Shown here: positions 37,102-49,864 of the stretch, in pieces | How the letters are laid out: each line of letters opens with the position of its first letter | Numbering within the stretch: the first letter of the stretch is position 1 | NCBI GenBank assembly: GCA_964017155.1 | Contig: OZ024861.1 | Span: 14,165,912 to 14,229,911, forward strand | Length of the DNA: 64,000 bases | Direction: 5' to 3' | Source: Oasisia sp. SBJ-2009 | Taxonomy: Eukaryota; Annelida; Polychaeta; Sabellida; Siboglinidae | Position numbers and translations under genes: made by a program | The notes under the pieces: model-generated | The model's database searches: none | Told to the model about the DNA's origin: nothing | The model's input: only the letters and a program-made list of their open reading frames with translations

Positions 37102-37754
37102 AGGAGAAAAACAAGTTTTAAAGTCGAGATTCATTTTTCACATGAAAACCACACATTGTGATGCATAACACAACAACTGTTGCAGTTACGTAATAAAGTC
37201 CTGTGAGGGAAATGTAGCTGCGTTCGTTACCTTTACTGTACTGAAAACATTATCCAATTTTGATGGCTACTTTTAAAGTTACACAAAAATGAAACAGGAA
37301 ACACGTCACCTTTGATTTCAGGAGAAAAACAAGTTTTAAAGTCGAGATTCATTCTTCACATGAACACCACACTTTATGCTGCATAACACAATAACTGTTG
37401 CAGTTACCTTATAAAGTTCTGTGAGGGAAATGTAGCTGTGTTTGTTACCTTTACTGTACTGAAAACATTATCCAACTTTGATGGCTACTTTTAAAGTTAC
37501 ACAAAAATTAAACAGGACAAACGTCACATTTGATTTCAGGAGAAAACCAAGTTTTAAAGTCGAGATTCATTCTTCTCATGAACACTACACTTTATGCTGC
37601 ATAACACAATAACTGTTGCAGTTACCTTATAAAGTTCTGTGAGGGAAATGTACCTATGTTTGTTACCTTTGCTGTACTGAAAACATTATCCAATTGTGAT
37701 GGAATTTTTTTAAGTTACACAAAATTAAACAGAACACACGTCAAACTTGATTGC
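37102..37754 (+). repeat. 218-bp internal tandem repeat of the inverted-repeat element, copy 3
   Basis: Three units plus a stub, collinear with the other two copies. Private change GAACACTACAC near 37580. Confidence 0.92.
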
Positions 37755-37948
37755 AGGAGAAAATGCCAAATTAAATGTTTACTGCTGTTTAATAACATGT
37801 CCAGTGTTATTACAACGAAATAAATGTAGATGTATATCTTAGCTTTGAAATATTAAATTATCCAAATATTGTGGTTATTTAAAGAAACAGTGACAGTAGT
37901 TTAAAGAGTGGTCAAAAGTCATAGGTGTTTTTTCAGCAGAAATGTACA

Positions 37949-38104
37949 TTAATAATCAACACGCAAGCAAGAGGTAGCAAACTCTTCCACGAATATGTGG
38001 TTAGTTCTGAAAAGAACTGTTGTGTCTGGCTCTGAAAAGAGCGCCAGTGTGTTCAGACAACGAGCTATATCGTTCGGCTTCGGTCCGTCCATGGGCGCCG
38101 CCAT
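37949..38104 (-). CDS. Short exon-like ORF (51 codons) inside the inverted-repeat element, copy 3
   Basis: Same peptide and start context as the other two copies. Tentative, with no recognised family. Confidence 0.3.
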   Translation of the reverse strand: MAAPMDGPKPNDIARCLNTLALFSEPDTTVLFRTNHIFVEEFATSCLRVDY

Positions 38105-39058
38105 CTTTGAATGTTCGTAGATCGTAAACACGAAAAGAAAATCGCAACGAAGCCTCTCTTTCCAACGGAATCCGCCCGAATAACGTTAAGAATTATGTAC
38201 AGACACAAACTATAGCAACATCAAACTAAACTAAAAACTAATCGAACTACTAAAACAACTCAAAAACAACTCAAATCCAACTTCCAACTTCCAACTTCCA
38301 ACTACAAATCCGTTAACTTTCGCTGCGCACTCAAATATCTCACAACATATTCATGCGCGCTGCTGCTATGGAACCGCATGCTGAAAATAGCTTTCGAATG
38401 ATATGCCACATATGGGCATAGAAACTTATGTCCTAGGTTGTATGCGATCGCAAAATAGTGCGAGTTTAATTTCAAAACGTTAGAACGTAGAACTATCGTC
38501 CAAGTTACAAAATCACCCAAAAATGCAACTTACACTTGGGCAATCGGGAAACTACTTGGTGAACGTATAAATAAGTATGTTAGCTAAAACATAGTAATGA
38601 AATCTAAAAATGGACCGACTGACCCAGAAACACCTTTACGGCGCGTTTACGGGCAAATACGCCTAGCGACTTCCGACCCATTATCCCAGACCGCCACACA
38701 TATAGCGTGAACAATAGCTCGATCAATCGTCGGAGTAAAACGTTTCGATTTTGGGAACTGCAACATCAAAACTAATGTCCACTCGCACTAGCTGTGATAT
38801 ATGTATCGATGTCATGCTATCGTTGATTTGATTCTCCCAGTGATCGGCCTACATTATCATCTACCTCAACATGTTATATAAAAAAAATAACTTGATAAAA
38901 ACAACGCTTCACCCACTGTCGAATGACTGTTCCGCGTCGCCAATCTTCACATCATCGGGCCTGGTCGGTCAGTAGTGCTGCCAGAAGTATTCGGCCACGT
39001 GTCGCTGTATCTTCACCGGGCGCAGACACCTGAGAAAAAACAATAAAACAGCGTTACA

Positions 39059-41301
39059 ATGTGCACGGTGTCTAACAAAATTGAAAACAGCAGGCTCAAT
39101 GCTTACATATGTCCACATTCCTTCACCCCACTGGCGTCAAAGACGCAAATCCCACCGCGATGCGGTCGAGATTACACTAAAGAAACTGGCATCTGTCGCC
39201 AGCATTCGGCTGCGCGGCAAAGTAATGGCGGCAAACCGGAAGACGCGCCACAACAATACCGTGACGTCACGACATTACGGCAGACGTGCCATTTTCGTTC
39301 CCGGCGACGTCAAATTTCAACATGGCGACGCCTTTGATATAAGCAAACTTGGGGGGGGGAGGCGCTTTCTTCCACTTTTACTTCGTTCTTTCAATGTTTT
39401 ACTTGCGCTAGCTTATTTCGCAATAAGGTACACACATAGGACTACAGTTGTATTATGGTACGACGGCCTGTGCGACATTCGGGTACTTTTTATGCACGAT
39501 GCAAGTCAATGTGCGTGGCGTATAACACCGATTAGATTCAACAATACCAGACTCTCTCCATTGATTTTTAGACCAAATATATCAGGCCTGCTGGTCCGCG
39601 CGTATTAAAACCACTGCACTACCCTACCCGCGCCTCTTGTAATGAAGTTTCAAACCTAGGAGCAATTGAGGTTGGCTTGCATTCTGCGCAAGTGCCTAAT
39701 TCTTGTCGGAAATGGAACAGAATATTCATATTCGTGTTCTCATTCACAGTAGACTGTATATGGTGCATACCACTCTTCGATGAGTTGTCTCAAAGTCGCA
39801 AGCAGCTTTCCACCTATGCCTAGGCAAATAGACGTTTGGACAGTATCTAATTTCACATTCGTACTGCTGAGCTTCAAACTACTACACTCATCGACAGAAG
39901 TTCCCTTCACTGTGTTGGCAATCTACTCTCTGCGATCTGGAACTCTAAAACGTCTTAACGGCGACACCACGAGGGCTGTATGCAGGCTGCGCATAGATGT
40001 ATCTGAAGCATTATATGACATTCCATGCGATAAAAGACGTTCGTTCGCATACAGTCTAGATTTACTCTGTAGTGTAATACGCTTTATAGGACGTACAATG
40101 TGTGTAGCTAGCTCAACATCAATGATTATATGATGCGACCATTGCCTGTTAGTTGCTTTGTGGTTTCGTTTTCATATTGAACTGGCGACATGTCTGCTCT
40201 TTGGTTTCAGGTCTTCCTATTTGAGACCGACGTGTGAGCGACACAGACCGTCTGAGAATGAGACGCGCGAGTAGTGATGAACCCCACGCATGTCTAGTAT
40301 ATCACTTCGTAGTTGTCTGGGTAGTTTGGAACAACCCTTGGTTTCTCGTATGGCTCTTCGCCATCGCTGTTATGTCTAGCCGTTGGCGTTACCTGTTTGT
40401 CGGCACAGCGCTCATGACACGGCCAAAGAGCTGGCCTGTTGGCACTGATCACTGTAGCATATGCTATTGTTTCCAAGGCAATGTAACAACATATGCATTC
40501 GAACTCCGTCACTACCTAGATACAAATCTGCGTGCCGAGATATGTGTGACTGCAATAAATATGGGTCTCAAAACATCGAATGATCTCTACACTTGTCTTT
40601 GAAGGAAGACATGTCAAATGCGTACCCTTGAGTTACACTATTGCAAAGAAAGAGGCACTTGTGTAGGTTGCCTTGGCATGCTGATTCCTAAGTATGCTGT
40701 TTCCAGTCGAGATGAATGCGTTGTGCTTGGTGTCATGACGGTCAAAGAATCATCTACTCACCTGTATTGAGTGGGTGTATGTGTACAAGCGATAATGTGT
40801 GTGGCATTCGCCGCGCGAATGGTGTTTATGCATATCAGTTTTAATATACTTTCCGCGGTGCGATCTCGACCTCTTATACAAGTTTCGTTTCATGTGCATT
40901 ATTTTGCATCATATTTTGACATTGCGTATCTTGAAATACATCATATAGCGTGAACAATAGCTCGATCAATCGTCTGAGTAAAACGTTTCGATTGTGAGAA
41001 CTGCAACATCAAAACTAATGTCCACTCGCACTAGCTGTGATACATGTATCGATGTCATGCTATCGTTGATTTGATTCTCCCAGTGATCGGCCTACATTAT
41101 CATCTACCTCAACAGGGTATATAAATAAAATAACTTGATAAAAACAACGCGTCACCCACTGTCGAATGACTGTTCCGCGCCGCCAATCTTCACATCATCG
41201 GGCCTGGTCGGTCAGTAATGCTGCCAGAAGTATTCGGCCACGTGTCGCTGTATCTTCACCGGGCGCAGACACCTGAGAAAAAACAATAAAAAAGCGTTAC
41301 A
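39059..41301 (+). repeat. Satellite monomer 14, C/x hybrid
   Basis: The left part is type C (GATATAAGCAAACTT, the one-base deletion near 39591, CAGTAGACTG, and ACTCATCGAC up to 39891). From T40349 on (TTTCTCGTATGG) the C/D markers are lost and the tail has CAGTGATCGG, so a switch lies between 39891 and 40349. Private changes include C39321 in the YY1-like motif (CAACATGGCG), GATCTCGACC near 40862 and GGGTATATAAATAAAA near 41115. G-run of 9. Confidence 0.92.
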
Positions 41302-43541
41302 ATGTGCACGGTGTCTAACAAAATTGAAAACAGCAGGCTCAATGCTTACATATGTCCACATTCCTTCACCCCACTGGCGTCAAAGACGCAAATCCCACCG
41401 CGATGCGGTCGAGATTACACTAAAGAAACTGGCATCTGTCGCCAGCATTCGGCTGCGCGGCAAAGTAATGGCGGCAAACCGGAAGACGCGCCACAACAAT
41501 ACCGTGACGTCACGACATTACGGCAGACGTGCCATTTTCGTTCCCGGCGACGTCAAATTTCAAGATGGCGACGACTTTGATCTAAGCAAACTGGGGGGAG
41601 GCGCTTTCTTCCACGTTTACTTCGTTCTTTTAATGTTTTACTTGCGCTAGCTTATTTCGCAATAAGGTACACACATAGGACTACAGTTGTATTATGGTAC
41701 GACGGCCTGTGCGACATTCGGGTACTTTTTATGCACGATGCAAGTCAATGTGCGTGGCGTATAACACCGATTAGATTCAACAATGCCAGACTCTCTCCAT
41801 TGATTTTTAGACCAAATATATCAGGCCTGCTGCGTCCGCGCGTATTAAAACCACTGCACTACCCTACCCGCGCCTCTTGTAATGAAGTTTCAAGCCTAGG
41901 AGCAATTGAGGTTGGCTTGCATTGTGCGCAAGTGCCTAATACTTGTCGGAAATGGAACAGAATATTCATATTCGTGTTCTCATTCACAGTACACTGTATA
42001 TGGTGCATACCACTCTTCGATGAGTTGTCTCAAAGTCTCAAGCAGCTTTCCACCTATGCCTAGGCAAATAGACGTTTGGACAGTATCTAATTTCACATTC
42101 GTACTGCTGAGCTTCAAACTACTACACTCAACGACAGAAGTTCCCTTCACTGTGTTGGCAATCTACTCTCTGCGATCTGGAACTCTAAAACGTCTTAACG
42201 GCGACGCCACGAGGGCTGTATGCAGGCTGCGCATAGATGTATCTGAAGCATTATATGCCATTCCATGCGATAAAAGACGTTCGTTCGCATACAGTCTAGA
42301 TTTACTCTGTAGTGTAATACGCTTTGTAGAACGTACAATGTGTGTAGCTAGCTCAACATCAATGATTATATGATGCGACCATTGCCTGTTAGTTGCTTTG
42401 TGGTTTCGTTTTCATATTGAACTGGCGACATGTCTGCTCTTTGGTTTCATGTCTTCCTATTTGAGACCGACGTGTGAGCGACACAGACCGTCTGAGAATG
42501 AGACGCGCGAGTAGTGATGAACCCCACGCATGTCTAGTATATCACTTCGTAGTTGTCTGGGTAGTTTGGAACAACCCTTGGTTTCTCGTATGGCTCTTCG
42601 CCATCGCTGTTATGTCTAGCCGTTGGCGTTACCTGTTTGTCGGCACAGCGCTCATGACACGGCCAAAGAGCTGGCCTGTTGGCACTGATCACTGTAGCAT
42701 ATGCTATTGTTTCCAAGGCAATGTAACAACATATGCATTCGAACTCCGTCACTACCTAGATACAAATCTGAGTGCCGAGATATGTGTGACTGCAATAAAT
42801 ATGTGTCTCAAAACATCGAATGATCTCTACACTTGTCTTTGAAGGAAGACATGTCAAATGCGTACCCTTGAGTTACACTATTGCAAAGAAAGAGGCACTT
42901 GTGTAGGTTGCCTTGGCATGCTGATTCCTAAGTATGCTGTTTCCAGTCGAGATGAATGCGTTGTGCTTGGTGTCATGACGGTCAAAGAATCATCTACTCA
43001 CCTGTATTGAGTGGGTGTATGTGTACAAGCGATAATGTGTGTGGCATTCGCCGCGCGAATGGTGCTTATGCATATCAGTTTTAATATACTTTCCGCGGTG
43101 CGATCCCGGCCTCTTACACAAGTTTCGTTTCATGTGCATTATTTTGCATCATATTTTGACATTGCGTATCTTGAAATACATCATATAGCGTGAACAACAG
43201 CTCGATCAATCGTCTGAGTAAAACGTTTCGATTGTGAGAACTGCAACATCAAAACTAATGTCCACTCGCACTAGCTGTGATATATGTATCGATGTCATGC
43301 TATCGTTGATTTGATTCTCCCAGAGATCGGCCTACATTATCATCTACCTCAACATGTTATATAAAAAAAATAACTTGATAAAAACAACGCTTCACCCACT
43401 GTCGAATGACTGTTCCGCGTCGCCAATCTTCACATCATCGGGCCTGGTCGGTCAGTAATGCTGCCAGAAGTATTCGGCCACGTGTCGCTGTATCTTCACC
43501 GGGCGCAGACACCTGAGAAAAAACAATAAAAAAGCGTTACA
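41302..43541 (+). repeat. Satellite monomer 15, plain
   Basis: 2240 bp with the shortest G-run in the window (6). Many private substitutions (GACGACTTTG near 41571, TCAAGCCTAGG, AATACTTGTC, GTAGAACGT, TTTCATGTC, CTGAGTGCC). Its tail has the D-type CAGAGATCGG at 43321, the state that also precedes the type A monomers at 20631, 30963 and 52109. Confidence 0.92.
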
Positions 43542-44195
43542 ATGTGCACGGTGTCTAACAAAATTGAAAACAGCAGGCTCAATGCTTACATATGTCCACA
43601 TTCCTTCACCCCACTGGCGTCAAAGACGCAAATCCCACCGCGATGCGGTCGAGATTACACTAAAGAAACTGGCATCTGTCGCCAGCATTCGGCTGCGCGG
43701 CAAAGTAATGGCGGCAAACCGGAAGACGCGCCACAACAATACCGTGACGTCACGACATTACGGCAGACGTGCCATTTTCGTTCCCGGCGACGTCAAATTT
43801 CAAGATGGCGACGCCTTTGATCTAAGCAAACTGGGGGGGGGGAGGCGCTTTCTTCCACGTTTACTTCGTTCTTTCAATGTTTTACTTGCGCTAGCTTATT
43901 TCGCAATAAGGTACACACATAGGACTACAGTTGTATTATGGTACGACGGCCTGTGCGACATTCGGGTACTTTTTATGCACGATGCAAGTCAATGTGCGTG
44001 GCGTATAACACCGATTAGATTCAACAATGCCAGACTCTCTCCATTGATTTTTAGACCAAATATATCAGGCCTGCTGCGTCCGTGCGTATTAAAACCACTG
44101 CACTACCCTATCCGCGCCTCTTGTAATGAAGTTTCAAACCTAGGAGCAATTGAGGTTGGCTTGCATTGTGCGCAAGTGCCTAATTCTTGTCGGAA

Positions 44196-45929
44196 ATGGA
44201 ACAGAATATTCATATTCGTGTTCTCATTCACAGTACACTGTATTGTATTCAAACACAAATTGCAGCAATGCATGAATCGGGATCCCACGATTGGTGGAAG
44301 CATATGAAAACAATAATGGGACTTAAAACAAATGGCAATTCATGCATGCAAGGTATAGCTAACAAAACAACGGATGGTGATTGTGGCTTACTGGCCAATA
44401 CAATGAATGATTTCTTTGTGTCTGTGAGTGACCATTTGCCTCGGTTAAATAAGAACCACAAGGTGTTCGACGTTAACGAGAAACTGCCGGATCAGTATGT
44501 GATAAGCGTATATACTACGTTTAAAGCTTTGGAGAGTGTTAAAGCCAACAAGGCTACTGGGCCTGACAACATCCCTGCATGGGTGTTAAGAAACTATGCA
44601 AATGTTCTCGCCCCTCCATTAACTGCTATTTTTAACAATTCACTAAGAAAAGGTGTACTCCCTATGGAATGGAAAATGGCCAATGTAATACCGTTGCCAA
44701 AAACAAGCCCCCCTGTGTCGATTGAAAAAGACATTAGACCAATTTCACTAACTCCAATAGCTGCCAAGGTGTTTGAATCAATAATAATGAAATGGGTGGA
44801 TGAAACAATTGAAGGTGAAATTGATGCTAAGCAATTTGGAGGAATTAGCGGAACGTCCACAACAGATGTTCTTGTCGAAATGGTTCATATGTGGTATAAG
44901 GCGACAGATAAATTGAATTCTTATGTCAGAGTTGTAATGCTAGACTTTAGCAAAGCGTTTGATCTTATTAATCATCATTTGTTGCTAGATAAGCTACAAT
45001 CGTATGGGTTGCCCGCACATATTTTAAGATGGATGGCAACATTTCTATTAGACAGAACTCAACGAGTAAAAATAGGAAATGAATATTCCCATTCTGGTCA
45101 TCCCAATGGGGGAGTACCGCAAGGGACATTGTCTGGACCTAAATGTTTCCTTGTTTACATAAATGATTTAAGAACGACTGTTCCACTATATAAGTATGTA
45201 GATGATAGTACGTTATTTGAAATATGCGACAGAAAGGGTGTATCTGTTATACAAGGGTCGGTTGATATTGCTGCTAGATGGACAGAAAAGAATGACATGA
45301 AAATTAATTCCGAAAAATCAAAAGAAATAATCATTAGTTTTGCACAAGATGGCAATTTCAGAAGCACTATCCCGAATATAAAAATTGATGGGAGGGATGT
45401 AGCACAAGTTTGCCATGCCAAACTATTAGGTGTGACCATTTCTCAGGATCTGACATGGAACAAACACGTAGATACTATTGTGAAAAAAGCTGGTAAACGC
45501 TTGTACATGTTATATCAGTTAAAGCGCGCAGGGATTACACAGAAAGATCTGGTCAGTGTATATGTTAGTGTGGTGAGACCAGTTCTAGAATATGCATGTC
45601 CTGTATGGCACACTAACTTGCCCCAATATTTGTCTGACAATATTGAAGTTATACAAAAAAGGGCATTAAAATGTATTTTTCCTGGATTGGGTTACGCGGA
45701 GATACTAAGACGTGTTAACCTGGATACGTTGAATGTAAGACGGGAGAGCATTTGTCAAAAATATTTTGATAAAATTAAAGTCGGCACACATAGATTAAAT
45801 TATCTGCTGCCTGACAAAAGACATACCGAGTATAATATTAGACAAGAAAATGTGTACCCGTTACCAGTTACTAGAACGAATAGATTCCGTAACTCCTTTA
45901 TACCGTGGGCTTTATACAACTGTCAGTAA
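44196..45929 (+). CDS. Reverse transcriptase fragment of a non-LTR retrotransposon, copy 4
   Basis: Intact 577-codon frame with Met229 in place of Leu as its only amino-acid difference from the consensus of the five copies. Catalytic Asp250 and YVDD are present. The endonuclease is missing. Confidence 0.85.
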   Translation: MEQNIHIRVLIHSTLYCIQTQIAAMHESGSHDWWKHMKTIMGLKTNGNSCMQGIANKTTDGDCGLLANTMNDFFVSVSDHLPRLNKNHKVFDVNEKLPDQYVISVYTTFKALESVKANKATGPDNIPAWVLRNYANVLAPPLTAIFNNSLRKGVLPMEWKMANVIPLPKTSPPVSIEKDIRPISLTPIAAKVFESIIMKWVDETIEGEIDAKQFGGISGTSTTDVLVEMVHMWYKATDKLNSYVRVVMLDFSKAFDLINHHLLLDKLQSYGLPAHILRWMATFLLDRTQRVKIGNEYSHSGHPNGGVPQGTLSGPKCFLVYINDLRTTVPLYKYVDDSTLFEICDRKGVSVIQGSVDIAARWTEKNDMKINSEKSKEIIISFAQDGNFRSTIPNIKIDGRDVAQVCHAKLLGVTISQDLTWNKHVDTIVKKAGKRLYMLYQLKRAGITQKDLVSVYVSVVRPVLEYACPVWHTNLPQYLSDNIEVIQKRALKCIFPGLGYAEILRRVNLDTLNVRRESICQKYFDKIKVGTHRLNYLLPDKRHTEYNIRQENVYPLPVTRTNRFRNSFIPWALYNCQ

Positions 45930-46069
45930 AAAGGTTATTAGTACGGTATGATTTGCGGTATCAAATGTATTTCTATTGTATTTGTATGATGTTTTGATGA
46001 GTCAATTGTAACCTATTGTAATGTCAATCCAACTCAGTTGAGTTGCTAATAAAACTTATGTTATTATTA
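44244..46069 (+). mobile_element. 5'-truncated non-LTR retrotransposon, copy 4
   Basis: Same ends, site and GTAT duplication as the other copies. 1826 bp. Confidence 0.92.
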
Positions 46070-47615
46070 GTATATGGTGCATACCACTCTTCGATGAGTT
46101 GTCTCAAAGTCTCAAGCAGCTTTCCACCTATGCCTAGGCAAATAGACGTTTGGACAGTATCTAATTTCACATTCGTACTGCTGAGCTTCAAACTACTACA
46201 CTCAACGACAGAAGTTCCCTTCACTGTGTTGGCAATCTACTCTCTGCGATCTGGAACTCTAAAACGTCTTAACGGCGACGCCACGAGGGCTGTATGCAGG
46301 CTGCGCATAGATGTATCTGAAGCATTATATGACATTCCATGCGATAAAAGACGTTCGTTCGCATACAGTCATGATTTACTCTGTAGTGTAATACGCTTTA
46401 TAGGACGTACAATGTGTGTAGCTAGCTCAACATCAATGATTATATGATGCGATCATTGCCTGTTAGTTGCTTTGTGGTTTCGTTTTCATATTGAACTGGC
46501 GACATGTCTGCTCTTTGGTTTCAGGTCTTCCTATTTGAGACCGACGTGTGAGCGACACAGACCGTCTGAGAATGAGACGCGCGAGTAGTGATGAACCCCA
46601 CGCATGTCTAGTATATCACTTCGTAGTTGTCTGGGTAGTTTGGAACAACCCTTGGTTTCTCGTATGGCTCTTCGCCATCGCTGTTATGTCTAGCCGTTGG
46701 CGTTACCTCTTTTTCGGCACAGCGCTCATGACACGGCCAAAGAGCTGGCCTGTTGGCACTGATCACTGTAGCATATGCTATTGTTTCCAAGGCAATGTAA
46801 CAACATATGCATTCGAACTCCGTCAATACCTAGATACAAATCTGCGTGCCGAGATATGCGTGACTGCAATAAATATGGGTCTCAAAACATCGAATGATCT
46901 CTACACTTGTCTTTGAAGGAAGACATGTCAAATGTGTACCCTTGAGTTACACTATTGCAAAGAAAGAGGGACTTGTGTAGGTTGCCTTGGCATGCTGATT
47001 CCTAAGTATGCTGTTTCCAGTCGAGATGAATGCGTTGTGCTTGGTGTCATGACGGTCAAAGAATCATCTACTCACCTGTATTGAGTGGGTGTATGTGTAC
47101 AAGCGATAATGTGTGTGGCATTCGCCGCGCGAATGGTGCTTATGCATATCAGTTTTAATATACTTTCCGCGGTGCGATCCCGGCCTCTTACACAAGTTTC
47201 GTTTCATGTGCATTATTTTGCATCATATTTTGACATTGCGTATCTTGAAATACATCATATAGCGTGAACAACAGCTCGATCAATCGTCTGAGTAAAACGT
47301 TCCGATTGTGAGAACTGCAACATCAAAACTAATGTCCACTCGCACTAGCTGTGATATATGTATCGATGTCATGCTATCGTTGATTTGATTCTCCCAGTTA
47401 TCGGCCTACATTATCATCTACCTCAACATGTTATATAAAAAAAATAACTTGATAAAAACAACGCTTCACCCACTGTCGAATGACTGTTCCGCGCCGCCAA
47501 TCTTCACATCATCGGGCCTGGTCGGTCAGTAATGCTGCCAGAAGTATTCGGCCACGTGTCGCTGTATCTTCACCGGACGCAGACACCTGAGAAAAAACAA
47601 TAAAAAAGTGTTACA

Positions 47616-49864
47616 ATGTGCACGGTGTCTAACAAAATTGAAAACAGCAGGCTCAATGCTTACATATGTCCACATTCCTTCATCCCACTGGCGTCAAAGA
47701 CGCAAATCCCACCGCGATGCGGTCGAGATTACACTAAAGAAACTGGCATCTGTCGCCAGGATTTGGCTGCGCGGCAAAGAAATGGCGGCAAACCGGAAGA
47801 CGCGCCACAACAATACCGTGACGTCATGACATTACGGCAGACGTGCCATTTTCGTTCCCGGCGACGTCCAATTTCAAGATGGCGACGCCTTTGATCTAAG
47901 CAAACTGGGGGGGGGGGGGGGAGGCGCTTTCTTCCACGTTTACTTCGTTCTTTCAATATTTTACTTGCGCTAGCTTATTTCGCAATAAGGTACACACATA
48001 GGACTACAGTTGTATTATGGTACGACGGCCTGTGCGACATTCGGGTACTTTTTATGCACGATGCAAGTCAATGTGCGTGGCGTATAACACCGATTAGATT
48101 CAACAATGCCAGACTCTCTCCATTGATTTTTAGACCAAATATATCAGGCCTGCTTCGTCCGCGCTTATTAAAGCCACTGCACTACCCTACCCGCGCCTCT
48201 TGTAATGAAGTTTCAAACCTAGGAGCAATTGAGGTTGGCTTGCATTGTGCGCAAGTGCCTAATTCTTGTCGGAAATGGAACAGAATATTCATATTCGTGT
48301 TCTCATTCACAGTACACTGTATATGGTGCATACCACTCTTCGATGAGTTGTCTCAAAGTCTCAAGCAGCTTTCCACCTATGCCTAGGCAAATAGACGTTT
48401 GGACAGTATATCATTTCACATTCGTACTGCTGAGCTTCAAACTACTACACTCAACGACAGAAGTTCCCTTCACTGTGTTGGCAATCTACTCTCTGCGATC
48501 TGGAACTCTAAAACGTCTTAACGGCGACGCCACGAGGGCTGTATGCAGGCTGCGCATAGATGTATCTGAAGCATTCTATGACATTCCATGCGATAAAAGA
48601 CGTTCGTTCGCATACAGTCTAGATTTACTCTGTAGTGTAATACGCTTTGTAGGACGTACAATGTGTGTAGCTAGCTCAACATCAATGATTATAAGATGCG
48701 ACCATTGCCTGTTAGTTGCTTTGTGGTTTCGTTTTCATATTGAACTGGCGACATGTCTGCTCTTTGGTTTCAGGTCTTCCTATTTGAAACCGACGTGTGA
48801 GCGACACAGACCGTCTGAGAATGAGACGCGCGAGTAGTGATGAACCCCACGCATGTCTAGTATATCACTTCGTAGTTGTCTGGGTAGTTTGGAACAACCC
48901 TTCGTTTCTCGTATGGCTCTTCGCCATCGCTGTTATGTCTAGCCGTTGGCGTTACCTGTTTGTCGGCACAGCGCTCATGACACGGCCAAAGAGCTGGCCT
49001 GTTGGCACTGATCACTGTAGCATATGCTATTGTTTCCAAGGCAATGTAACAACATATGCATTCGAACTCCGTCACTACCTAGATACAAATCTGCGTGCCG
49101 AGATATGTGTGACTGCAATAAATATGGGTCTCAAAACATCGAATGATCTCTACACTTGTCTTTGAAGGAAGACATGTCAAATGCGTACCCTTGAGTTACA
49201 CTATTGCAAAGAAAGAGGCACTTGTGTAGGTTGCCTTGGCATGCTGATTCCTAAGTATGCTGTTTCCAGTCGAGATGAATGCGTTGTGCTTGGTGTCATG
49301 ACGGTCAAAGAATCATCTACTCACCTGTATTGAGTGGGTGTATGTGTACAAGCGATAATGTGTGTGGCATTCGCCGCGCGAATGGTGCTTATGCATATCA
49401 GTTTTAATATACTTTCCGCGGTGCGATCCCGGCCTCTTACACAAGTTTCGTTTCATGTGCATTATTTTGCATCATATTTTGACATTGCGTATCTTGAAAC
49501 ACATCATATAGCGTGAACAATAGCTCGATCAATCGTCTGAGTAAAACGTTCCGATTGTGAGAACTGCAACATCAAAACTAATGTCCACTCGCACTAGCTG
49601 TGATATATGTATCGATGTCATGCTATCGTTGATTTGATTCTCCCAGTGATCGGTCTACATTATCATCTACCTCAACATGTTATATAAAACAAATAACTTG
49701 ATAAAAACAACGCTTCACCCACTGTCGAATGACTGTTCCGCGCCGCCAATCTTCACATCATCGGGCCTGGTCGGTCAGTAATGCTGCCAGAAGTATTCGG
49801 CCACGTGTCGCTGTATCTTCACCGGGCGCAGACACCTGAGAAAAAACAATAAAAAAGCGTTACA
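47616..49864 (+). repeat. Satellite monomer 17, divergent plain monomer with A-type tail
   Basis: 2249 bp with G-run of 15 (47907-47921). Strongly divergent in its left third (CCAGGATTTGG, GCAAAGAAATGG, GTCATGACAT, CGTCCAATTTC) and elsewhere (CTTCGTCCGCGCTTATT, TATAAGATGCG). Its last ~370 bp carry the GAAACACATC, CGGTCTACAT and TAAAACAAAT set otherwise seen only behind retrotransposon monomers 3, 9 and 12. The retrotransposon is absent, so this is a mosaic. Confidence 0.92.

Larger units (their letters stand above)
36931..38699. mobile_element. DNA-transposon-like element with terminal inverted repeats, copy 3
   Basis: 1769 bp with the same termini and flanks as copies 1 and 2. One T is lost in the T-run near 36978-36984 relative to copy 2. 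It has the three-unit CTTCCAA state as in copy 2. Confidence 0.85.
35039..39058 (+). repeat. Satellite monomer 13, type B
   Basis: The monomer is 4020 bp with the inverted-repeat element, type B markers, G-run of 8 and ATTCACCGTAC near 35721-35731 as in monomer 10. Private change GAAGTCATG near 36590. Confidence 0.94.
30963..41301 (+). repeat. Higher-order repeat A-B-C, copy 3 (10.34 kb)
   Basis: Third A-B-C block. It is collinear with 20631-30962 until the middle of its last monomer, where the type C markers stop (39891-40349). Confidence 0.88.
43542..47615 (+). repeat. Satellite monomer 16, type A
   Basis: The monomer is 4074 bp with the retrotransposon and G-run of 10. Left of the insertion it matches other A monomers. 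Its right part lacks the CATGTATAGT and GAAACACATC variants of monomers 3, 9 and 12, so the two halves have different histories. Private changes include CAGTCATGATTT near 46367, CTCTTTTTCGG near 46706 and CAGTTATCGG near 47395. Confidence 0.94.

Noticed and set aside
48229..48837. 202-codon frame in monomer 17
   Set aside because: It exists only because one substitution removes the stop found in the other monomers (TATAAGATGCG instead of TATATGATGCG). Not conserved as a coding unit.
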